From: RBG-13-68-16 sp041494245
Lineage (GTDB): Bacteria > Acidobacteriota > Thermoanaerobaculia > Thermoanaerobaculales > Thermoanaerobaculaceae
Length of the DNA stretch: 64,000 bases
Assembly (NCBI GenBank): GCA_041494245.1
Contig: JBGQAK010000008.1
Coordinates: 62,001 to 126,000 of the forward strand
Direction of reading: 5' to 3'
The position numbers and the translations under genes are program-made. The notes beneath the pieces were generated by a model. It worked only from the letters and a program-made list of their open reading frames with translations. It searched no databases and had not been told where the DNA came from. Within the stretch, counting starts at the first letter, position 1. Every line of letters starts with the position of its first letter. Below are positions 53,701 through 61,563 of the stretch, one piece after another.

Positions 53701-53910
53701 AAGCAGGGTCAGCCGGAACCTCCCCTGCTGGTCGCTCGTTATGACCTTCGGTTGCTGGTTCGGCGAGGTCGCTTCGACGGTGACGCCCGGCAGAGGCGCC
53801 TTGGTCTCGTCAACGATTCTGCCCTCGATGGTCCCGGTGGCTTGGGCGTAGGCCCCCACGGCGAGAAGCATCGCGGCAAGTGCGAGAAATGCAAACCTGA
53901 CGCACTTCAT
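50776..53910 (-). CDS. TonB-dependent receptor with carboxypeptidase-regulatory-like N-domain
   Basis: 1044-aa outer-membrane receptor. Residues 1-22 signal peptide; 25-105 a carboxypeptidase-regulatory-like fold (GTIEGRIVDETKAPLPGVTVEA); about 110-240 the plug domain (LLNTLPQVFAAQNS, TLVLIDGRRMSG, RVDVLTGGASATYGADAVAGVVNFIL); and then a long beta-barrel ending in Phe (VQFTF), as outer-membrane barrels do. Residues 1-100 have no energy-transduction (STN) domain. Substrate is unknown; the family imports siderophores, glycans or peptide-derived compounds. Start ATG has GAAAGGAGAC upstream. Confidence 0.93.
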   Translation of the reverse strand: MKCVRFAFLALAAMLLAVGAYAQATGTIEGRIVDETKAPLPGVTVEATSPNQQPKVITSDQQGRFRLTLLPPGTYAVRFTMPGFAAQEQTGIAVGAGQVVTLQVQMRSAYKEEVSVTGSLIPRPTLEAMSPVATLDVEELSYRGTTRIEDLLNTLPQVFAAQNSTVSNGSSGTATVDLRYLGTNRTLVLIDGRRMSGGDAFATAPDLNFIPSALVKRVDVLTGGASATYGADAVAGVVNFILDKDFEGVRGGVSFGGYQHNNDNEAVYAMNKARGFTAPTGQAWDGGQLDANVALGGKFADGKGHASAYLDYRSISALQKGRRDYTNCSVLGGMTLAGPTCGGSSTSPTGRFWTDDGKSWTVDPATGNTFTPWITSRDVFNYAPYNFMQRPDKRFTGGGFVNYQWNEHAEAYVSVMMMDDYTDAQIAPSGDFGNTFLVNCDNPMLSAQQKQIACTNNGYGPTDDAGLQIYRRNVEGGGRVAQLRHTDFRLLAGLKGEITKAWSYDVYGMDAEVHSPQGYANDLNYNRIQESLFVVGDPADQSTWHCRNAAAVAEGCVPWNVFTKGGVTQAALNYLQLPEQLDSGVKTQMVSGQVHGDLKDWGLAFPSATEGLQLAIGAVYRKEFLFVHPDLAFQMALGAGSGGPTLPVDGNYSVKEGFAELLIPIIQGASMAKDLSVDLGYRYSDYSTAGGWGTYKAQASWAPSSALKFRAGLNRATRAPNVSELFTPQGIGLGGSSDPCAGENPSFTQAQCVRMGVPAAQYGHVSENAANQYNTLGGGNPLLKPEIADTTTYGVVITPGSFTAALDYYNVKIKSTIGNLLADDILNQCGVTGDPALCGLIHRDRFYSLWRTTDGYTLTTNQNIGNLGSEGVDASLSYTLPAGHSFFSFNLIGTYLLASTINTGLYSYDCVGYFGNQCGVPTPKWRHFFRTSWEAGPVVLSLGWRYLGAVKADDLSPNPAIGDPGNVALLKANNIDKIPAYNWIDLAVSYKLKGGVQFTLGCNNVADKAPPLGPGMSPNDYGAGFYNMYDSYGRYVFSSVQFTF

Positions 53911-54435
53911 ACAGTCTCCTTTCCTCAGTTTCGTACGATTACAGCGATTGATACAGGATCACCGGAGGTGCGGCTCGACACGTGACTCTTAGCCCCTCCT
54001 TTCTTCAGTAGCAACCAGGTGGGAAGCGGCATTCAGCATACTCTTCATTCCGCATATGCAAGTGTCAGGCCTGACACTGGCGCCGTGTGATGTGGTTCTT
54101 CGCGGCGATTTGCACGACATTCCGAACTTATATCCAAGTTTTTGGATGATGCCTGCCTACCGCAGGGCAAGCCCGGTTTCCGGCGGCGCGACGCGATCTC
54201 ATCGTACGTCGACGGCGCTGGCCCATCGGCGCTGCGCGGTTCAGGCTGGCGCGGTGCGGACGCTACCCGGCCGTGGCGGCGTCCCGTCGGCACCCCTCGG
54301 GTCGCGGCGCCCGCGTGGGCACCGAGGAGGCGAGGGGCCTGCCGAGAGGCCCGGGGCAAAGTGCGACAGAATCGCGCTGACGATTGGAGCCGGAGTGGCT
54401 GCCTGTCGATCCAGTCTCGCACAATTACCCCCGCT
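53911..54435. other. Intergenic region upstream of TonB receptor
   Basis: About 525 bp between the upstream TPR gene stop and the TonB receptor start. No credible ORF. It holds an 18-bp perfect palindrome at 54061-54078 and lower-GC sequence at 53960-54150 that likely contains the receptor promoter. Confidence 0.5.
54061..54078. repeat. 18-bp perfect palindrome (AGTGTCAGGCCTGACACT)
   Basis: Perfectly self-complementary without a loop, 151 bp upstream of the TonB receptor start. It could be an operator or a REP-type element; no matching second copy was seen in the window. Confidence 0.6.
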
Positions 54436-55707
54436 TCAGTGCCTGCTCAAGTCCTTGAGCATCTCGCGCGCGGCATTGGCCTCCGGATCGTTCGGCGCGA
54501 TCTGAAGGAAGCGCTCGAGGTGGCTCTTCGCCTCCGCGCTGGCGCCCTGGCCTATATTGATGAGAGCCAGGTAGTAGTGGGCATACGGCACATTCGGATC
54601 GAGTTCGAGGACCTTGCCGAATCTCTCCTTGGCGAGGGCCATGTCGTTGGCATCGTAGGCCTCGAAAGCCAGTCGCAAGAGGCCGTCGCGTGCAATCTTG
54701 GGCTCGACGGGAGCCAGACCCGCCAGCGCGTCGATGAGCCTCGCCTTGTCCCCCAGGGCCAGGCACGCATTGTACCGAACCCGTATCGCCTTCTCGTTCT
54801 TGGGATCCGCCTTCAGGATGGTCTCCGCGGCGGCAGCCGCCTCCGCGTTGCGGCCGATCTTGACGCCAGCCGTGGCGAGCCCGAGCAGCGACGCCTGGAG
54901 GTTCGGGTCGACGTTGAGGGCTTCCTGAAACTTCGCGAAGGCGCCCGCATCGTCTCCGGCTTTCGCGAGGGCGACTCCCTCGTTGTGGATCTTCTTCGCC
55001 TCCTCGCTCCGGCGACCGATCGTCTCCAGATCCTTCAGCGCCTCTGCGGCCTTGGCGTCGTCCTTGAGGTTGCGGTAGGCCTGCCAGCGCGCCGTCAGGA
55101 CCGCCTCGTCCGTGGAGCCGAGAGCCATGGCCTTCTCAGCGGCCTCCGCCGCCTGCTGGTTATGCCCCAGCTGCACCTGGACGTCGCTCAGTGCCCCCCA
55201 CGCCTGCCGCAGGTTGGGGTCGTACCCCACGGCCTCTTTGAACTTCGCCTCGGCAGTTGCGTAGTCCTTGGCCTTGGAGGCGGTGATGCCACCGTTGTAG
55301 GCGGTGATTGCCGGCTGCGAAGTGGAGGCCGGGGGCGCGCCGCCGGCTGCGCCGACTGCCGCCGGTTGTCCCGGTTGCATCGTCCAGTCGTAAAACTGGG
55401 TGCCCTCCCCGAGAAACCTCTGCTGGGCCTCCATGGTCTGATATCCGGCCTTGTCGAATCGATACTTGTACGTCACGTCAACTTGGCGGAAGTCCACCGT
55501 GAACATGCCCTTCTTGTCGCTGGTCTGGACGTCCTTGAAACTCGGGATATCCGGCGACGTGACGGTCACGACCACCTCTGGGATCGGCTTGCCGTCCGGG
55601 TCGACGATCTTGCCGACGAGCCTCCCTTTCCGCTCGGCGGAGGCTATCCCCGGGATGATCAAGATCACGAACAGGAGGCATGCCATCGTGCGCTGTTTGA
55701 TGGGCAT
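54436..55707 (-). CDS. Exported TPR protein with carboxypeptidase-regulatory-like N-domain
   Basis: 423 aa from ATG 55707 (GAGAGGTGACG upstream). Residues 1-24 signal peptide; 26-110 a beta-sandwich like those of carboxypeptidase-regulatory-like domains (GRLVGKIVDPDGKPIPEVVVTV); an Ala/Pro linker (about 118-135); then seven or so TPR-type repeats (140-420). Upstream of the TonB receptor on the same strand, it may work in the same envelope pathway. Function otherwise unknown. Confidence 0.82.
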   Translation of the reverse strand: MPIKQRTMACLLFVILIIPGIASAERKGRLVGKIVDPDGKPIPEVVVTVTSPDIPSFKDVQTSDKKGMFTVDFRQVDVTYKYRFDKAGYQTMEAQQRFLGEGTQFYDWTMQPGQPAAVGAAGGAPPASTSQPAITAYNGGITASKAKDYATAEAKFKEAVGYDPNLRQAWGALSDVQVQLGHNQQAAEAAEKAMALGSTDEAVLTARWQAYRNLKDDAKAAEALKDLETIGRRSEEAKKIHNEGVALAKAGDDAGAFAKFQEALNVDPNLQASLLGLATAGVKIGRNAEAAAAAETILKADPKNEKAIRVRYNACLALGDKARLIDALAGLAPVEPKIARDGLLRLAFEAYDANDMALAKERFGKVLELDPNVPYAHYYLALINIGQGASAEAKSHLERFLQIAPNDPEANAAREMLKDLSRH

Positions 55708-55872
55708 CGTCGTCACCTCTCTTTTTCGAGCCCGCTGGATGCTGGCGTGCGCGCCGCAACCGCGCACGTGCGGCACGGTCACCAGGCCAAGCCCGATGGC
55801 CGCAGGGGGGCCCGTCACGGGCGAAAGTATAGCGCCGGATAGGGCCTTGGCAAGTCGAACCGGCACGGCGCG

Positions 55873-55947
55873 TCAGCACCACCCCGGCAGGCGCAGGATC
55901 GCTTGCGCTTCCGTGGTCAGGACTTCTTTTGCCAACTCAAGCGACAT
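55873..55947 (-). pseudogene. kdsD 5-prime remnant
   Basis: Minus-strand fragment starting MSLELAKEVLTTEAQAILRL, identical at 19 of 20 residues to KdsD (MSLELAKEVLTTEAEAILRL), then PGWC and a stop. Only the first 20 codons are conserved; the right copy of the direct repeat carries it. Confidence 0.85.
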
Positions 55948-56169
55948 GACCCCTCCGCCAGACGGCTTCCGGCCGCCCCATTCCAGCCTGCCCGGGGGCG
56001 GTCCATGTTGCCGTGCGCCGTGTGCCAAGAGGAATGATGACGTGTTCGGATCCCTTCTCAGGATGTGATGGTCAAGGGGGCCGTGGCCCTGGCTCTCGCG
56101 TTTGCCGCGCCGGGCCTCGCCCGGGCGGGGGGAGCTCGCCGAGGATCGTGAAGACGGTCCTGCGGGGCC
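55892..56169. repeat. Direct repeat, right copy (about 278 bp)
   Basis: Same order and orientation as the left copy at 47475-47750: truncated kdsD start, intergenic region, esterase start. Here the esterase continues to its proper end while kdsD is cut short. Confidence 0.9.
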
Positions 56170-56915
56170 CCCACGCCCCGCAGGGGGTCGCCGCGGAGGT
56201 GCTGCTGCCGCCGGGCTGGCAGCCGGGGCAGCCTGTGCTGCTGATGGTCTTCCTCCATGACGGGTGGGGGAGCGAGAGCTCCTTCCGCACGAACGGCCTG
56301 GCCGCCACCGCGATGGGCATGATGCAGGGCGGGGCCATCCCGCCGGTCATCATTGCGAGCCCACGGCACAAGGGCACCTTCATCGTGGACAGCCCGCGCG
56401 GTCGCATGGAGAGCTTCGTCGCGGAGGACCTGGTATCGGCTCTTGAGCGCGAGTTTCCGGGGGCGGGCGGCTCGACGGAGCGGCGGTCAGTCTGGGGGAT
56501 CTCGATGGGGGGGTACGGGGCGCTCAAGATGGCGCTCCGGCACACCGACGTATACGGCCGTGTGGCGGCACTTGCGCCCTGGGTGCAGGCGCTCTCGTGG
56601 AACAGCCACGAGCGCGACCGGACGCTCCGATCGCGCTGGCTGCTGGAACCGGTGTTCGGGCACTCCCGTGAGGAGAGCCGCTTCGAGGGGAACGACATTC
56701 TTGCCGTCGCCGCGGCTGCGGATCCAGCGACCGTGCCGCCGATCTACGTGCGCACCGGGTCACGCGACCAGTGGGAGGAGGGTGCCCAGGAGCTCGTCGC
56801 TTTGCTGCGGCAGCGCGGCATCACGGTGGATGCGGCCTCCATACCGGGCGCGAAGCACGGCTGGGCCGACTGGCGCAGGGCCACGCCGGCGGTCCTGGAG
56901 TTCCTGACGAAATGA
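56068..56915 (+). pseudogene. Secreted esterase (EstA/tributyrin esterase-like), frameshifted signal peptide
   Basis: The body from 56148 onward encodes an alpha/beta hydrolase: PVLLMVFLHDGWGS, nucleophile SMGGYGAL (Ser about 113 of body), Asp in TGSRDQW and His in GAKHGW. The signal peptide starting ATG 56068 (MVKGAVALALAFAAPGLARA) is in a different frame and reaches a stop at 56151. Comparing with copy 1, the linker is GGAGGCGCG there and GGGGGAGCTCG here, i.e. two extra bases near the G run 56127-56132. So the gene is either broken or contains a sequencing indel. A body-only start (GTG 56148) would lack export. Confidence 0.75.
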
Positions 56916-57049
56916 GGCCGCCGGGTGGCCGACCCGGCGCCGGTCGGGCAGGTTTGCGCCGGGCCAGAAACGCTGCGAAACTTCCTAGAGGCTCGAAGCG
57001 TAGAGCAGACGCTGTCTGAGACACGAGAAGAAGAAAGAAGGAGTGGTGC

Positions 57050-58276
57050 ATGAGCGTGCAACAGAGTTCAAAGGGTCCCGATCTCTCGGCGCTGAGGATC
57101 GACGAACGGGCCCGGAACAACGGCAGCGCAGGGAGCGGACGCCGCCGGCTCATCGGCGTGGCGATCGTGGCGGTGCTCGTGGTGATCGCAGCGGCAGTGG
57201 CGGTGCGAGGCAGGACACCGGTGGTGGAGGTGGCCGCCGCCCGCCCGGCGGGCGACCCGAGGACCACGGCCCTGCTCAACGCCAGCGGGTACGTCACGCC
57301 GCGCAGGCGGGCCACGGTGGCCGCCAAGATCACCGCCCGGGTGGTGGACGTGTACGTGGATGAGGGGATGGCGGTCACGGAGGGGCAGCTCCTGGCAAAC
57401 CTCGACGACTCCGACGCGCAGAGACGGCTGGCGGCGGCGCAGACCCAGCGCGGTGCGACGGCGGCCCAGATCCCGACCCTCGAGGTGAACCTCGCCAACG
57501 CGGACAGGGAGATGCGCCGCCAGCAGGACCTGGAGAGGGACGGGGTCGCGAGCGTGCAGGCCCTCGACCTGGCCCGCACCACCGCGGACAGCCTGCGGGC
57601 GCAGATCGTTGCCGCGCAGGCGCAGGTCAAGGCCGCCGACGCCCAGATCGCGGTAACCAGGCAGGACCTGGAGAACTGCACGGTGCGGGCGCCGTTCTCC
57701 GGGATCGTGGTCTCCAAGGACGCCCAGCGCGGCGAGATGGTCTCCCCGGTCTCCGCAGGAGGGGGGTTCACGCGCACCGGCATCGCGACGATCGTGGACA
57801 TGGGCTCCCTCGAGATCGAGGTGGACGTCAACGAGGCGTACATCGCCCGCGTCACACCGGGCCAGAAGGTCATGGCCACCCTCGACGCATACCCTGAGTG
57901 GCAGATTCCGAGCAGGGTGCGCACCGTGATACCGACCGCCGACCGGCAGAAGGCGACGGTCAAGGTCCGGATCTCCTTCGACAAGCTCGACCCTCGTATC
58001 CTGCCGGACATGGGAGTCAAGGTCGCCTTTCTTGGGGATCAGCCGCCGGCGGGGCGGGCTGCGGCTCGCGCGCTGGTGCCCCGGGAGGCGGTCCGGGAAA
58101 GCGAAGGCAAGCAGGTCGTGTTTCTCTATCGTGACGGCGTCGTCGAAAGGCGCGCGGTGAGCCTCGGTACCTCGACGGGAAACGACGTGGAGGTCACGGC
58201 GGGCCTTTCGCCGGGGGACCTGGTGGTGAAGGCCCCGCAGGGGTTGCACGACGGCGAGCGGGTGAAGGTGAAATAG
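57050..58276 (+). CDS. Periplasmic adaptor of ABC efflux (MacA/HlyD-like)
   Basis: 408-aa membrane-fusion protein. One N-terminal TM anchors it (residues 35-55). The hairpin region (about 120-190) is followed by a lipoyl-like domain (VRAPFSGIVVSKDAQRGEMVSP, about 220) and the beta-barrel domain (about 245-370). It couples ATPase/permease to the outer membrane. The ATG has GAAGGAGTGGTGC upstream. It heads a four-gene operon with an ABC ATPase and two permeases. Confidence 0.88.
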   Translation: MSVQQSSKGPDLSALRIDERARNNGSAGSGRRRLIGVAIVAVLVVIAAAVAVRGRTPVVEVAAARPAGDPRTTALLNASGYVTPRRRATVAAKITARVVDVYVDEGMAVTEGQLLANLDDSDAQRRLAAAQTQRGATAAQIPTLEVNLANADREMRRQQDLERDGVASVQALDLARTTADSLRAQIVAAQAQVKAADAQIAVTRQDLENCTVRAPFSGIVVSKDAQRGEMVSPVSAGGGFTRTGIATIVDMGSLEIEVDVNEAYIARVTPGQKVMATLDAYPEWQIPSRVRTVIPTADRQKATVKVRISFDKLDPRILPDMGVKVAFLGDQPPAGRAAARALVPREAVRESEGKQVVFLYRDGVVERRAVSLGTSTGNDVEVTAGLSPGDLVVKAPQGLHDGERVKVK

Positions 58277-58280
58277 GCGT

Positions 58281-58314
58281 GAGGCTTGAGGCCGGGGGCT
58301 TGAGGTCAAGCCTC
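58281..58314. repeat. Spacer with two competing hairpins
   Basis: GAGGCTTGA (58281-58289) pairs perfectly with TCAAGCCTC (58306-58314), and the inner GGCTTGA (58297-58303) can also pair with TCAAGCC (58306-58312). The structures exclude each other and lie between adaptor and ATPase genes. Confidence 0.6.
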
Positions 58315-58370
58315 AGGCGGTGCGACGGGCCCGGCGGCAAGCCCCAGGCCTGGCGTTTCGGGAGGCGGAG

Positions 58371-59096
58371 ATGGTACGAGTTGACGGGCGAGGGAACGGC
58401 GACGCGCTGATCAGGGTGCGCAGCCTCGACAAGAAGTACCAGCGCGGCAGCGAGGAGATCCACGTCCTCCAGGGGCTGAACCTGGACGTGGCCAGGGGCG
58501 AGTTCGTGGCGTTCATGGGCCCGAGCGGCTCAGGGAAGACCACCCTCCTCAACCTGCTCGGAGGGCTCGACCTCCCGACGTCGGGGAGCATCGCGGTGGC
58601 GGGGGACGAGATCACCCACATGTCGGCGAACAAGCTCACCGCCTGGCGTGCCCGGCACGTCGGCTTCGTCTTCCAGATGTACAACCTGATCCCGGTCCTC
58701 ACCGCCTTCCAGAACGTCGAACTGCCCTTGCTGCTGACCAAGCTCTCCAAGGCGGAGCGCCGCTCGCACGTCGAGACGGCGCTCTCCATGGTGGGGCTCG
58801 CCGACCGGATGAAGCACTACCCGAGGCAGCTCTCGGGCGGGCAGGAGCAGCGGGTCGCGATCGCGCGCGCAATCGTGGCCGACCCGACGTTCCTGCTCGC
58901 GGACGAGCCCACGGGGGACCTCGACCGCAAGAGCGCCGAGGAGATCATGGGTCTCATCGACCGGCTCGTGCACGAGCACGGCAAGACCGTCCTGATGGTC
59001 ACCCACGACCCGCGCGCCGCCGACCAGGCCCACGTGCTCCTCCACCTGGACAAGGGCGTGCTCGTGGAAAGTGGCACCGTCGGAGGCGGGGCATGA
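58371..59096 (+). CDS. ABC transporter ATPase (MacB/LolD type)
   Basis: 241-aa ATPase. Walker A is GPSGSGKTT (about 45-53), Q-loop at FVFQMYN (about 96), signature LSGGQEQR (about 148), Walker B FLLADEPTGD (about 171), H-loop THDPRA (about 208). The LolD/MacB type energises FtsX-like permeases. Start ATG 58371 has GGGAGGCGGAG. It overlaps the first permease by ATGA. Confidence 0.95.
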   Translation: MVRVDGRGNGDALIRVRSLDKKYQRGSEEIHVLQGLNLDVARGEFVAFMGPSGSGKTTLLNLLGGLDLPTSGSIAVAGDEITHMSANKLTAWRARHVGFVFQMYNLIPVLTAFQNVELPLLLTKLSKAERRSHVETALSMVGLADRMKHYPRQLSGGQEQRVAIARAIVADPTFLLADEPTGDLDRKSAEEIMGLIDRLVHEHGKTVLMVTHDPRAADQAHVLLHLDKGVLVESGTVGGGA

Positions 59097-60232
59097 AGTT
59101 CTTCAGGCTCGTCTGGGCCAACCTGCTGCGCAAGAAGGTCCGCACGACGCTGGCCATCGGCTCCTTCACGGTGGCTCTCTTCCTTTACGGCCTCCTGGTC
59201 ACGATCCGGGGCGCGTTCTCAGGCGGCGCCGACGCGGCCAGCGTGAACCGCCTCACCGTCATCAACAAGACCTCGTTGATCATGCCGCTGCCGTTCTCCT
59301 ACCGCGACCGGCTCCTGCAAGTGCGAGGAGTGTCCGGCACGACCTACGCAACCTGGTTCGGGGGCGTCTACCAGGATGAGAAGAACTTCTTTCCCCAGTT
59401 CGCGGTGGACAAGGACACCTGGCTCGACGTGTACAAGGAGTACGTCGTCCCGAAGGAGCAACGTGAGGCGTTCATGCGCGACCGCCAGGGCTGCCTGGTC
59501 GGCAAGAACCTTGCGAAGAGGTTCGGCTTCAAGGTTGGTGACCGGATCCCGCTCAGAGGCACCATTTGGACGGGCCCGTGGGAATTCAACGTCTCCGGTG
59601 TTTGGGAGGGAGATCGACCGGACATCGAGACCACCGCAATGCTCTTCCGCTTCGACTACCTGGAGGAGCGCCGCCAGTTCGGCAAAGGCACAGTCGGGTG
59701 GTACGTCGTGAGGCTCGCGAACCCCGATGACGCGGTGAAGGTGACGAAGACGATCGACGAGATGTTCGAAAATTCGCCGTTCGAGACGCTCACCCAGACG
59801 GAGAAGGCGTTCGCGGCCTCGTTCGCCAAGCAGATGGGCAACATCGAGTTCCTGGTGTTGAGCATCGGGTCGGTGGTGTTCTTCACCCTGCTGTTGGTCA
59901 CCGGCAACACGATGGCCATTGCGGTGCGCGAGCGAACGGGGGAGCTGGCGGTCCTCAAGACGATCGGATTTCCGGATATCAGCGTGATGTGGCTCATCCT
60001 GGCCGAGTCGGTCCTCATCGCGGGGCAGGGAGGGCTGCTTGGGCTGGCATTGGCCAAGCTCTTCACACTGGGTGGCGACCCGACCCACGGCATGATGGGG
60101 AGCTTCTACCTTCCGTGGAGCTCGCTCTGGCTCGGGTTCGCGCTGGCGCTGGGCATGGGAGCGGCGGCAGGCCTCGTGCCGGCGGTCGCGGCGATGAGGT
60201 TGCGTGTGGTCGAGGCGTTGCGGAGGGTCTAG
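59093..60232 (+). CDS. ABC permease, FtsX/MacB-type (first)
   Basis: 379-aa inner-membrane permease with a TM near residues 20-42, a periplasmic MacB-like domain (about 45-250), and three C-terminal TMs (about 255-375). FtsX-like: MAIAVRERTGELAVLKTIGF and LLGLALAKL. It works with the second permease as a heterodimer. Confidence 0.9.
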   Translation: MKFFRLVWANLLRKKVRTTLAIGSFTVALFLYGLLVTIRGAFSGGADAASVNRLTVINKTSLIMPLPFSYRDRLLQVRGVSGTTYATWFGGVYQDEKNFFPQFAVDKDTWLDVYKEYVVPKEQREAFMRDRQGCLVGKNLAKRFGFKVGDRIPLRGTIWTGPWEFNVSGVWEGDRPDIETTAMLFRFDYLEERRQFGKGTVGWYVVRLANPDDAVKVTKTIDEMFENSPFETLTQTEKAFAASFAKQMGNIEFLVLSIGSVVFFTLLLVTGNTMAIAVRERTGELAVLKTIGFPDISVMWLILAESVLIAGQGGLLGLALAKLFTLGGDPTHGMMGSFYLPWSSLWLGFALALGMGAAAGLVPAVAAMRLRVVEALRRV

Positions 60233-60234
60233 CC

Positions 60235-61404
60235 ATGGCGATCCCGCTCATCTACAACATTCGGAGCGTCACGGCGCGCTGGACCTCCGTCATCGTGGCC
60301 GTGCTGGGCATCGCCGGGACGGTAGGGGTGTTCGTGGCGATGCTCGCGATGGCGAACGGTTTTCGCGCGACGCTCGTTGCGTCCGGCTCGCCGCGCAACG
60401 CCATCGTGCGCCGTGCGGGCGCCGACTCCGAGATGGTCAGCGTCGTGTCGCTCGACCAGCTCCGCGTCATCGAGACCGCACCCGGCGTGGCGCGCGACGC
60501 CCACGGCCCGCTCGTCTCGGGTGAGGTCGTGGTGATCGCCGCGTTCCCGCTTGCCAGCACGGGCACCGACGCCAACGTCCAGGTGCGCGGGGTATCCCCA
60601 AAGGCCCTGGACGTGCGCGAGGGCGTGCGGATGAAGGAGGGCCGTTTCTTCCAGTCTGGCCTCGCGGAGCTGGTGGTCGGCCGCAACGCCGTGAAGACCT
60701 ACAGGGGCTTGCAGCTCGGCAGCAAGGTGCGGTTCGGCGGCGGGAGCTGGACCGTGGTCGGGGTTTTCGACGCGGGAGGCAGCGCCTTCGACTCCGAGGT
60801 GTGGTGCGACGCCACGGTCCTCAGCGAGATCTACAAGCGCCCGACGAACATCTTCCAGTCGGTCACTGCCCGCCTGGATTCGCCCTCGACCCTTGCGGCG
60901 TTCAAGGATACACTGACCAGCGATCCGCGCCTTTCGGTCCAGGTGGACCGCGAGACCGACTACTACGAGCGTCAGTCCCGGGCGCTGACGAAGCTGATCC
61001 GGGTGCTGGGCTTCCTCGTCGCCTTCGTGATGGGGATCGGCGCGGTGTTTGCCGCTCTCAATACCATGTACTCGGCGGTGGCGGAAAGGTCACGCGAGAT
61101 CGCCACCATGCGGGCGCTCGGCTTTGCGGGCACCAGCGTGGTGCTCTCGTTCGTGGCCGAGTCGTTGGTGATCGCCCTCGCGGGCGGCTTGGTCGGTTGC
61201 ATCGCGGTGCTCCCGATGAACGGATTCACCACCGGGACGATGAACTGGCAGACGTTCTCGCACCTGGCGTTTGCCTTCCGGATCACGCCAACGCTGTTGG
61301 CGCAGGGGATCGCTTTCGCGCTCCTGATGGGCCTGCTCGGCGGCGTGCCGCCGGCCATCCGCGCCGCGCGCCGCCCGGTCGCCGTGGCCCTTCGCGAGCT
61401 GTAA
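60235..61404 (+). CDS. ABC permease, FtsX/MacB-type (second)
   Basis: 389-aa permease with a TM at about 16-38, a periplasmic MacB domain (about 40-255), and three terminal TMs, including AERSREIATMRALGFAG (about 282-298), typical of FtsX. It starts two bases after the first permease stop, with CGGAGGGTCTAGCC before the ATG. Substrate is unknown. Confidence 0.9.
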   Translation: MAIPLIYNIRSVTARWTSVIVAVLGIAGTVGVFVAMLAMANGFRATLVASGSPRNAIVRRAGADSEMVSVVSLDQLRVIETAPGVARDAHGPLVSGEVVVIAAFPLASTGTDANVQVRGVSPKALDVREGVRMKEGRFFQSGLAELVVGRNAVKTYRGLQLGSKVRFGGGSWTVVGVFDAGGSAFDSEVWCDATVLSEIYKRPTNIFQSVTARLDSPSTLAAFKDTLTSDPRLSVQVDRETDYYERQSRALTKLIRVLGFLVAFVMGIGAVFAALNTMYSAVAERSREIATMRALGFAGTSVVLSFVAESLVIALAGGLVGCIAVLPMNGFTTGTMNWQTFSHLAFAFRITPTLLAQGIAFALLMGLLGGVPPAIRAARRPVAVALREL

Positions 61405-61448
61405 ATCCCGCGTACGGTGCTGAACGTGAGCTCGGGGTGTTTCAGTTT

Positions 61449-61545
61449 TCATCCCGAGCATAGCGAGGCATCTGGGAGGGGGAGAGGGAAGAAACCCTCC
61501 ACCCGGCGAGATCCCTCGTCCTGCCTGCGGCAGAACTCGGGATGA
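61449..61545. repeat. Imperfect inverted-repeat intergenic element
   Basis: TCATCCCGAG (61449-61458) and CTCGGGATGA (61536-61545) are perfect 10-bp complements, and GAGGCATCT / AGATCCCTC are near-complementary inner arms. This looks like a REP/MITE-type element between convergent genes. No coding content. Confidence 0.65.
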
Positions 61546-61563
61546 CATCGTGGACCCGGGCGG

